Positions 15,301-27,300 of a DNA stretch of 64,000 nt are shown here, in pieces. Positions within the stretch are counted from its first letter, which is position 1. Each line of letters starts with the position of its first letter. Source of the stretch: Sabellastarte sp. h YS-2021 (Eukaryota; Annelida; Polychaeta; Sabellida; Sabellidae). The notes below the pieces were generated by a model. It saw nothing but the letters and a program-made list of their open reading frames with translations, was not told where the DNA came from and did not search any database. The position numbers and the translations under genes are program-made. Location of the stretch: the NCBI GenBank assembly GCA_964017235.1, contig OZ024935.1, forward strand, positions 8,804,001 through 8,868,000, read 5' to 3'.

Positions 15301-18300
15301 AGGGACATTGGTTAGGGGGTATAGGTGTGCAACGTCATGGTGTGACTTTGATTTGACATTGCTGTAGTGACCTTGACCTATAAAATCTTGTCTGGGGTAT
15401 ATCTCGGAAACCCTAAGGTGTAGGAAGTTGATACTTGATAGATATATTGGTTACGGGTGTAAGTGTGTGACATCATGGCATGACCTTGATTTGACCTTTG
15501 ATCTTGCCATAGTGACCTTGACATATAAATCTAGTCCAGGCTATATCTCGGAAACTGTAAGGTGCAGGAAGTTGATACTTGGTAGGGACATGGGTTAGGG
15601 GGTTCAAGTGTGCAACGTCATGGCGAGACCTTGATTTGACCTTTGACTTTGCTGTAGTGATCTTGACCTATAAAATCTTGTCTGGGGTATATCTGAGAAA
15701 CCGTAAGGTGTAGGAAGTTGATACTGAGTAAGGACATTGGCTAGGGTGTGTAGATGTAAAACGTCATGGTTTGACCTTGATTTGACCTTTGACCTTGCCT
15801 TAGTGACCTTGACCTATAATGCCTTGTCTGGGCTATATCTTGGAAACCATAAGGTGTAGGAAGTTGATATTTGGTAGGGACATTGGTCAAGGGTTATATG
15901 TGTGCAACGTTATGGTGTGACCTGGATTTAACCTTTGATCTTGCATATCTGATGCTATTTTATGTCTCTACAGGGATATCTGATACTATTGATCTCTCTT
16001 ATATCTTTTTACTTGAATCTTGGTTGGGTGTCTTTTGGTATAGATTAAGCACTATTAAAGTCATATTAGAATTCATTAAGGGTTTTACTTTTGCAACTTC
16101 CCATTGTAACAGATGAGCCACAGGTTTTGCCGCAATTCCACATAAAAGCATGTATTGCTACATCTGTATATATGGGTAATATTCAAAACATCCAAACCAT
16201 AATTCTACCATACAAATGAAAATCAAAATGGAAGAAGTCTTAAAGCTTCATAATTTTTAGTTTACTGAATTGTTTTGTTTTAATACTTAATCTTTACATG
16301 CAATTTCTTTCTCTCAGATGCTATTTTCTCTACTTAACATTATTTGGACACTGCCACTGCTCTGAAACTATCCCAATCTGTGTACTGTTTCACTACTTGT
16401 ATATCTCATGGTGTTGAAAACTATTTTCCCAGGCTGTGGGGTACAGGCATCTCTGATGCTATTTTTATGAATTATTGTGTACACAATGCATACAAGAAAA
16501 ACTGTTGTCAATCTCCAAATGAGAATATGCAATAAAGTTGCAACAATCCCTATAGTTTGCAGCAGTAATAACTTGCTGTTACAATTTGAATTACATTGCC
16601 TGTATACCTTAGGGAATATTTCTTGTGTACTTTGTTGATGCCAATCTTTGACCTGTGTTTATTTCCATCTATGTATAGTCAAGAAACTAAACATAAACTG
16701 TTTTATGTGACTGTATCATTGTGTGAATATTATGTTGTATATGAACTTGTATTGTAAGTGAATACTGAAGTAAACCAACTAAAGGTGGGATCACATGTAC
16801 ACAAATAAAAGGGTTACTTAAAAGCAAACAGATACATATATATGTTATGTATACAAGTTGAGGTTTTGTACAGAGCCTGCACAAGTTGCAGCTAGTACAA
16901 ACAGATTGTACAGGTTACAATTCGTACAAGATTGGCTGTACAAGTTGAATTTAAAAAGAATTTTGATAAGAATGTGTATAAATAACTAGATTAATGTGAC
17001 AGTTTCATTTATGTATATATTTTTTTTTTCATAAAATATTAACACCAAATTTACAGAATAACCTTGAAAAATATTACCATTAATATTTGAATTACTAAAA
17101 AAAGCTATAAATATATCTATATTAATATATTAAGTTGGCACTTTATCACTCACAGGTCAAGTTATTAAATTGTTTATCATGCAAAAAAAAACAAAGCTTT
17201 TGTGTTAAATACTAAGTTCTGCATGAATGTGAGCTGTTCCTTATTGATGCTTGTAAGACTCCAGCTTTGTTCTCATTGAAGTTGTGGACTGTGGGCTTTT
17301 TTCTTTTAAAAATACTTAGGCAGAAAAAATTTAATAATAACAACCAGACATCAAAGCTGAAAGTTTATAAAACTAGTAAGTAAGAAATAGAAATCTTCTA
17401 CATGCAATCAACTGTATTCCTACAGTATTAAGGCTATTTTGTGATTTAACTCTAGGCAATAAGCTAGGATCACAAGTGGGTAAGGGTAAGCATCAGAGGA
17501 CAGATTATAGTATATCCATAATTGTAATTGCCACATGCTTTTCATTGATAAAATCCTTGCAAAGTCAACCTGTAACATGTTACAACTTGTACAGGCTGTT
17601 TGTACAAGTTGCAATTTGTATAGATTTCTTGTACAAGTTGCAACCTGTACATAACCTATAAATACAAAACACAATTTTTCGGGAAAACAAATTGGCATAA
17701 TAATATATAGAAATCGGTATACATTTTTTTTCGAAATCTTAAATATGTTTCATATAAACTCACTCATGATTCATGTCCATGTGGGTTTAAGCCATGTTTT
17801 CGTTAAAGGGGGTTGTGAAATAAGTTTGTCAAGGAATATTGTGAGATATGCATTTTGAGAAAGTGAAAAGTATGTTAATGCCTCAAGTTTAGAAATGAGT
17901 GGAATTTAATACATTGTTTAACATGTTACCATTTATGTTTCTCAAAATAGTAAATAAGTGGACTTCTGCGGCACTTATACAACACACCAAGTATCGTGTG
18001 AATATTTATTAAAAATAGACAGGTTAAAAATGATTAAATATTGATTTGCTGCAAATAACTATCTATAAGTTTAATAAAGTTTGATGTCAAAGATGAATAT
18101 TCATTTTGTCTATAAAGCTACAATATTATCAAAACCTTACCCTTTGCTTGGCTATTTCACCCCTAACCAAGGTCACTTCTATTCCCTCATTTGTACATAC
18201 AGTATCCTCATCAGATCCAGTCTGATACAGAGACATTTTGTGAATAACAGGAGCTGCAAGAGACAGACATACATACACACAGAGAAAGGTACCACATAAT

Positions 18301-21300
18301 GCACAACCATATAATAACCACTGTCAGCCCTATCTTAATAACTTGAACTTTAGATGACCCAATTATACAAAATCAGAAACAAGTGTTCGATATGATCTTG
18401 TTACAGGAATTAACATGAAACATATGTAGACCCTGCATCATCATAAGCCATTGTTTCTACATATTGCAGATTTTAAAGCCATATCAGAAGCATGCATTGT
18501 GATGTAAATAAAAAATAACAGCTGTTTTGCTGACTTCCTGTTTACTAAAAGCTGCTTCAATTGAAAACAATCATGGCAAGGTTTAGGGTTGTATAAATAC
18601 CATTGTACAAGGTATTCTTAAATTGGAATTATGTCACAGGTGTAATAGGGAGTAATAAAACATTAATCTATTTCATAATCCTGATTTGAGTGAACTCACA
18701 TGCAAAGCCCATGTAATCTACTGTCTTGCTGAAGTCAGGACTCAGTATGCTCGCCATGCGTTGCAGAGTTAACACTGTGCTCTTGTCTTCTGCTACCAAG
18801 TAAATGTCTCTGATTCCTCTATCCTTACTAAAAAGGAGAAACAACAATGGTTATCATGCCAGGTGAAGATACTTATGTCAAGGTGACTATGGAATAAATG
18901 AAGCATGTAATGACTTGAATATAAGAAGCTCATCAGGGTGCATTGCAAATATAAATATATATAAATGATTAAAATGTTCATTATATATATGTCATCAAAA
19001 CTTTTTTTATTTTTGGACAAATTAGTTTCTTCTTCAACTTGCATGGATGTTGGGCACCTTCTGATTTGTTTTAAGATATAAAAATCAGATGTTTTTATGT
19101 GAGGGATGAGTTGAGTAATATGAGAGTTCCAATGGCATTAGAATACCTCCCAACTAACACAAATGTTACAAATGAAACATAATAATATCTCGAAAATATT
19201 ACTTTGATATTTCTTATTAACCTTAATTGTGGTCAGAGGTCAAATTCAATATGTTTTTAGGTTTCTCACCAATGAAAACATTACTTTTATGTCTAAATTG
19301 TAAGATAGTGGCTGTTACATATATTGGACACTATATTAGTACATTGTATATTACATATATTAGGCACTATATTAGTGCATTGTTTAATTTAAGCTTTATG
19401 TTTATACATTGTCATAAAAGATAATTGTGTTGTTGATTCTTTTTGTGTGTTGACATTTAAAGTAAGGGAGTTATTGATTTTTGTGTTTTAGTGTTTATTG
19501 ATCTGTTCACAGACTGGGGGAAATCCCCCCCCCTCAGTGGTTATGTTAGATTTGGGGAAACCCAATTACCAGTAGTTTCTAGAACTTCCTCCTTTGGCCT
19601 AGATGGCTCAAGATTTATTTTTTGAGTTGGTTCCGTACAGTTCCAGAGAAATCTGTGAATGTATATAAGGAATGTACATCTGACCACAAGGGAACTTTGT
19701 ATTCGCTGGCTATAAGGAGAGCTATTGTGTTTTGGAATATAATATAACTTGTGTTGCTGTGAACTTTTACTGGAGTGAACTGGATACATCATCTGGACAG
19801 ATTTATTGTACTTTGGATATTTTGGATATTGTACATTCATATAACAGAGAGTGAATTTACTGCATTTTGGACATTGTCCACATCTTGAAGCAGACAGTAC
19901 AGTTGTGTTAACTCTCTAAATATCTCCAGACAGACATTCTGTGTGACTGGATATATAAAGAATAGCAGGACAAGAACCTTTTGTGTTGTTGAGTGTGAGA
20001 CGGGTCACAGGATATAGATATCTGTGTGCGAGTGAACGTTGGACAGATCACGGGACAGACCACAGGACATTGGACAGATCACAGAATATACCACAGGACG
20101 GATTACAGAACAGATTGCGGGATACGGCGGATAAACTTATTCTTAATCTCAGTGGTCAGGTCAGTTAGATCTTATTATTGTATTAGTGTGTTTGGTTAAG
20201 GGCATACCAGTTGACTGTAATCATTAGTGTTGACTATTAAATAAATTTGTTAAGTTTAACTTTTTGCTTTTTCTGTTACAACTTAAAGACAACCGGTAAT
20301 TGCTACCGTGCTTGCCCGTGACCGTAACAGAAAAATTGGGGGCTCGTCCGGGATCCAACCATTTGATTACAACTATTTGATCAACTGTTCAATTAACATT
20401 TTGAAAATCCATTTGATTTAGTAATTGGTTACAGTCAACAGTGCTCAAAATGGCTAGTGCTAAAGAGTTTGTACAGTCACCATCTATGGAAGTTCTAGAA
20501 ACTTTTAAAAAAGATATGTTAATGCAGATAGCACAAGAGTTACAGTTAGAGGTAAAAAGGTCAACACGTAAACATGAACTTAAAAGGCTTATTGTTGAAC
20601 AGTTAGTTGATGAAGATGTTTTACCTGATAGTTGTTTAGAAGTGTATAAGCCTCTACCAATGGGACCTTCTGGGCAATATGAGATCAGGCGATTAGAAAT
20701 TGAAAGAGAGTTAAGACTTAAAGAGCTTGAAACTCAAGCTCTAGCTCAACAACGAAAAGAAGAGCTTGAAGCTCAACAACGAAAAGAAGAGCTTGAGGCT
20801 CAACAGCGAAAAAAAGAGCTTGAAGCTCAACAAAGAAAAGAAGAGCTTGAGGCTCGAAAAGAAGAGCTTGAAGCTCGAAAATATGAAAAAGAACTTGAGC
20901 TTAAACATGAAAGAGAAATGAAAGCTTTAGAATTAAATGCTCGTCGAATTGCCCATGAAGAGTCCATTGCTACCAAATTTGATTTGGGTAAAAATGTGCG
21001 ACTGGTACCACCTTTTAATGAGTCCGAGGTTGATAAGTACTTTCAACACTTTGAAAGAGTAGCTCAAAATTTAAAATGGCCTATAGACCAGTGGCCTTTA
21101 TTGCTGCAAAGTGTTTTGAGGGGAAAGGCCCAGGAGGCATACACGGCTTTGCCAATTTCTGAATGTGTGGACTATAACTCTGTCAAAAATGCTATTTTGA
21201 AAGCATATGAGTTGGTACCAGAAGCATATCGTCAAAAATTCAGAAATTATCGTAAACAAGAAAGTCAAACTCATGTTGAATTTGCCCATGAGAAAGAAGT

Positions 21301-24300
21301 GTACTTTGACAGATGGTGTAATTCTAGGGAAGTAGGTACAGACTTTGAAAAACTTGGGCAAGTTATTTTGATTGAAGAGTTCAAAAGGTGTGTTCGTGAT
21401 GACATTAAAACCTATCTAGATGAACAGAAAGTTGAAAATTTGGCAAAAGCAGCAGCTTATGCTGATGATTATGCGCTAACTCACAAGTCCACTTTCAACA
21501 AGAATAAGTCCTTTGGTCCTGCTAAAAAGTCTTATCCAGAAATAGGAAAGAAATCTGAAAATGTAGCTCCAGAAAAGAGTTCAGATAAGGGTCAAACTTC
21601 AAATCAGACTATGAGTAAGGATAGGAAACCCAGATCCTTTGCTCCTGTTTGCCACTATTGTAAGAAACCTGGGCATGTTATGTCTGACTGTTGGCTCTTA
21701 AAGAAGAGAAGAGAAAAGGAGGCAACGCCCAACGCCTTTGTGTCTAGCAAGTCTAACTGGCGTTCAAATCCCAATAGAGCAGAGTCTAGTATTGGTTTAG
21801 ACAAGTCTGAGATTATTAGGGAAGAGTTCAAACCTTTTGTGTCTGAGGGTTTTGTATCCTTGGAAAGTAGTTCCAGTCAGGTCCCCATTAAGATATTAAG
21901 AGACACTGGAGCTACTCAGTCCTTACTTTTAGAAGGTGTATTGCCATTGAGTGTAAGCACATCTACTGGTGAGAGTGTCATTGCTCAAGGTATTGAAGGA
22001 GGCTGTGTGAACGTTCCCTTGCATAAGGTCAAGTTAGTATCAGACTTAGTTACTGGTTCTGTTGTTGTGGGTACCAGGCCCACTTTACCCATTAAAGGGG
22101 TATCTTTGTTGTTGGGAAATGATCTTGCAGGTGGAAAGGTAGTTGCTGATCCTAAGGTTACTTCTAAGCCGATCACTTTGGTTAGCACTGAGAAATTAGA
22201 AGAGGTTATTCCTGGTATTTTTCCCTCCTGTGCTGTGACTCGAGCTACGGCCAAAAAGGCCCAAGAAGAACCAAAAGATTGTAAAAAATCTACAGATGTC
22301 TTAGTTGATTTGTCAGATACATTCTTAAACAACTATGACCATGATGTGCAGAATTATGATACAAATCCCAAGGCCAGGGTAGATTCTGAAAAACAAGACT
22401 CAATTGACTGTCAAGATGTATCACTTTCAAAATCAAAATTGATTTCAGAGCAGGAAAATGACCCTGAATTAGCTCCTTTATTCAAGTTGGTCTTGCCACC
22501 AGTAGAGCTAGATAAGGTCCCTGTAGGCTATTATGTCAGAAATGGTGTACTTATGCGAAAGTGGAGGCCACCAAATGTCCCTGCATCTGAAGAATGGTCA
22601 GTAGTACACCAGATTGTTGTGACAAAAGTGTACCAAAGTGAGATATTAAAATTGGCTCATGAATCTCCAATGGGTGGCCATTTAGGCATCAACAAAACTT
22701 ACAACAAGATAACCAAACATTTCTATTGGCCTCAAATTCGGCACAGTGTGGCAGAATTTTGCAAGACTTGTCATATTTGTCAAATGGTAGGAAAGCCAAA
22801 CCAAAAAATTCCTGTAGCTCCTCTCAAACCCATTCCAGCATTTGAGGAACCATTTAGCAAAGTGATAATTGACTGTGTAGGTCCCTTACCAAAAGCTAAA
22901 TCCCGAAACCAATATCTTTTGACAATTATGTGCGCCTCAACCAGATTTCCCGAAGCCATACCTTTGACCAACATAACAGCTCCCAAAATCTCAAAAGCTC
23001 TGGTCAATTTCTTTACTCTAGTGGGCTTACCAAAAGAAATCCAGTCAGATCAAGGGTCAAATTTTATGTCAGGACTATTTCAACAGGTTGTATTTCAGTT
23101 AGGTGCCAAACAGATCAAATCTAGTGCTTATCACCCAGAATCCCAAGGTGCACTTGAAAGGTTCCATTCCACTTTGAAGAATATGATTAGGACATATTGT
23201 TTAGACAATGAAAAAGACTGGGATGAAGGCATCAGCTTATTATTGTTTGCAGTTAGAGAATCTGTTCAAGAGTCTTTAGGCTTTAGTCCCTTTGAGTTGG
23301 TCTTTGGCCATTCAGTCCGTGGTCCTCTCAAGCTGTTGAAGGAAAATTGGTTATCTGAGAACACCGAGAGCCTAAATCTGTTAGACTATGTCTCGAGGTT
23401 CAGAAATAAGTTAAAGAAGGCTTGTGAGCTGGCGCAACAAAATTTGAAAAATTCTCAGTCAAAAATGAAGATGCTTTATGATAAGAAATTACAAAATCGT
23501 ATCTTCAATCCTGGGGGCGAGGCTTCAGTGTCATCACCTGGCCAAATGAATAAACTACAGGCCAGAGATCTAGGGTCATACCCAGTAGCAAGGAGAGTAG
23601 AAACTCTCCAAAAGACCATTAAAAACTGTGATAACAGACATTCAAACCAAATGTGGGAAATAACTATGGTAAAGCCATACTTCGAAAGAGGTATAACATA
23701 GCTTATGATGGCTATTAATAGAAACACTGTTAAAGATAGGAGTTCAGTGTATAAACAGGACTTTGAAAAAGTAACATATGGCATCCGCATGGATACGCCC
23801 TATCCAGAAGCTGTATTTAAATTGTAATTTATATACCTGTAATTAGCAAGTTTATAAAGGTTATACATGGTACTAATTTTACTTTTGTATTTAGACAAAA
23901 ATGTTTTGTAAAATGTTATTACCTGTGTTTGTATACATCATGAAAATCTCTTGTAAAATTTTGTAATCCCTTGGCTTCCAAAATTTTTCTTTAAGGGGGG
24001 AGGTGTTACATATATTGGACACTATATTAGTACATTGTATATTACATATATTAGGCACTATATTAGTGCATTGTTTAATTTAAGCTTTATGTTTATACAT
24101 TGTCATAAAAGATAATTGTGTTGTTGATTCTTTTTGTGTGTTGACATTTAAAGTAAGGGAGTTATTGATTTTTGTGTTTTAGTGTTTATTGATCTGTTCA
24201 CAGACTGGGGGAAATCCCCCCCCTCAGTGGTTATGTTAGATTTGGGGAAACCCAATTACCAGTAGTTTCTAGAACTTCCTCCTTTGGCCTAGATGGCTCA

Positions 24301-27300
24301 AGATTTATTTTTTGAGTTGGTTCCGTACAGTTCCAGAGAAATCTGTGAATGTATATAAGGAATGTACATCTGACCACAAGGGAACTTTGTATTCGCTGGC
24401 TATAAGGAGAGCTATTGTGTTTTGGAATATAATATAACTTGTGTTGCTGTGAACTTTTACTGGAGTGAACTGGATACATCATCTGGACAGATTTATTGTA
24501 CTTTGGATATTTTGGATATTGTACATTCATATAACAGAGAGTGAATTTACTGCATTTTGGACATTGTCCACATCTTGAAGCAGACAGTACAGTTGTGTTA
24601 ACTCTCTAAATATCTCCAGACAGACATTCTGTGTGACTGGATATATAAAGAATAGCAGGACAAGAACCTTTTGTGTTGTTGAGTGTGAGACGGGTCACAG
24701 GATATAGATATCTGTGTGCGAGTGAACGTTGGACAGATCACGGGACAGACCACAGGACATTGGACAGATCACAGAATATACCACAGGACGGATTACAGAA
24801 CAGATTGCGGGATACGGCGGATAAACTTATTCTTAATCTCAGTGGTCAGGTCAGCTAGATCTTATTATTGTATTAGTGTGTTTGGTTAAGGGCATACCAG
24901 TTGACTGTAATCATTAGTGTTGACTATTAAATAAATTTGTTAAGTTTAACTTTTTGCTTTTTCTGTTACAACTTAAAGACAACCGGTAATTGCTACCGTG
25001 CTTGCCCGTGACCGTAACAGTGGCTTAAAACTTAAAAATTGTACCCCCATTCAATTCTCACTTTAAAGCATTGTATGTTTGGCCATTTTTGACAAAGTCC
25101 TCTAAAATTCTCTACTACTGTTCACCACCATTTTGGTTTGGAAATTTTTGAAGGTAAACATTTAATAATCATTCTGAAAATATGGGTACAAAAAATGTTT
25201 GTGAAAGAACGATAAAAACACTTGATAAGAAGCACTTGATACAAAGTATTTTAATTTTTTTTTGAATGATAGGTATGAAAACCAGTTGTTATTAAATGTT
25301 TGTAAAACATTTTCAGAGCAACTTTATGAAACGTTGTCAGCAAATGTTGTTTAAGTCAAGTGTTTTATGTATACTTTTTTTCAAACATTTCATGATGAAT
25401 GTTTGAAAAACATTTCCAGCATAACCTTCACTTCTTTAGCTATTTTATAAATGTTTTAAAAATGTTTCTTGTCAAACTTAGTTTCTTTAGTTATTCTATA
25501 AATGTTTAATAAACGTTATCAGCAAAAACATTTGTATAGAGAATGTTTATAAAATTTTCTTAAACATTAGTGTGAGCATTTAGTTTGAAATGTTTAGTAA
25601 TCCAAACGGTAGAGGTTAAATAGGCTTTTAAAATGTTTTGCAAACATTTTTAATGTTAACTGGGAGTTATTTTCAAGAGTTGTAGCACACATGAGCATAT
25701 TATGTCATGGCTTATCTTGTCACAACCAAGCATTTTGCCTATTTCCCTACACTTTTTCAACAGGATTTGTCAGAACAGCTTTCTCCATTATGAATCAGGG
25801 AGGTCATTCAATAACTCTTCAATCTGACAGCTGGGTTATAATACTGCAGCATCTGTGCAATAATCAGCCATAATTGGCATAAAAATCCCCACTGAGAGGG
25901 TGTTAATTATTTGTGACACATTGTGATAAATAAACAATATTGCCACTTGTTGGAGTCAAACCCACACAGAAGTTCAGGTAAGGAACCATTGTGTAACATC
26001 CATGGGAATTGATCCCTAGGAATCTGTGTTGTACCAAATACTTTTTTGCCTTATATACCATTTATTTATTTCTATTCTTCAGTCACACAGGTGCATGGAG
26101 TATGATCTTTGTCCACATGACACTGAATTTTTATTTATTTATTCAGGGTTTTTACGTCACTTTCAACACTGTACAGGTCATATCACAACAGTCAGTTTTG
26201 TAGAAACTAGTACATAGTCAAGGTTTTGTACTGTAAACTGCTGGCCATTGGGCCATTGGTAAGCCAAGACCAACTTTCCCACATAGGGTCTGGGGTTTGA
26301 AAAGCTGACCTCAGAGGTAGGAGGTGTGTGTGTTACCACTGTGCCCCCATAATGACACTCAATTTAACATTTATTCAGCAATTCATGGCACCAAGAAAAT
26401 TGAATCTGTATTCCATCAAAGTAGTATTCATTCTGATTTATTCATAAAATAACCGTAAAAACACTGCCTTTATTTCTGATTGATATTCTTGCAACTTAGA
26501 TTGCACTTTCCTCTAGAGGCATGAATTTGGAATTGTGTTTGACTCCGGCATGACTATTTATTATCGTATACCTGAAATCACAGTTAACACAGCTGTCATC
26601 CTTGCAAATAATCTAGTCAGCAACAAATCATTGAAATGCACTGCTACAATTCCATCTTTGCCTTACACACTCAAGCATGAACAAAATCCAGTCTACAGAG
26701 TTGTCAAAGCTCAAAATGTTCCCAGTTACCTTACAAATGAAACATACTCTAAAGTTAAAAATAGAATACATTTTAAGATTGGTATGATCGTTCAGGAAGT
26801 TCTAGCATATGAACAGCCAGTATACCTCAGTAAAAAGCCCCATATGAACACCTCATCTAGAAATGCCAAATGCAGTTGCACCCTTAGTTGAATCTAAATT
26901 TCATAAATCACACAAGCATGTTTTTTCAGCTATTATGCACCTAAATTTTGGAACTCTTTCCTGTTTCAGCCAATATGTACCTTAATTCAGAAACTCTCTC
27001 CCTCAATAACATCTTTTATCACTCATTTTAAGAATCATCTGTTCATATTAAGCCCCCCACCTATTTTTTTGCCTCATTTATACCCACAACTCTGGATTAT
27101 TGACATAGAATGACTAAGAGCTACCCCTTTATGGAAAGAAATTGTGCCTGCAAAGCATTAGTAAGATTAGATGTGATTAGATTAGATGAACTGTAACAAA
27201 TTAGTAATTATAACCTGAGTGATTGCTTCAAAGCTTTTACTGCCACTTTTGAGGGATACTTGTGAAAGATACTCCAAGGCAAGGCAATGCTATCCACGTT

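Larger units (their letters stand above)
19313..25019 (+). mobile_element. young LTR retrotransposon, Ty3/gypsy-like, lacking reverse transcriptase
   Basis: Complete insertion bounded by direct LTRs that begin TGTTAC and end GTAACA, flanked by the 5-bp duplication GTGGC (19308-19312 and 25020-25024). Contains a primer binding site, one long open frame and a polypurine tract, all in order. The open frame has Gag, zinc knuckle, aspartic protease and integrase but no reverse transcriptase or RNase H, so it is non-autonomous. Inserted in the intron between macro-1 exons e19 and e20, antisense to the host gene. Confidence 0.95.

Noticed and set aside
19541-19840. 99-codon minus frame and a 61-codon plus frame, present twice
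   Set aside because: Both lie inside the LTRs and are duplicated because the LTRs are identical.
26535-26891. 118-codon plus-strand frame
   Set aside because: Matches decayed LINE reverse transcriptase C-terminal motifs and is followed by a LINE tail; not a host gene.
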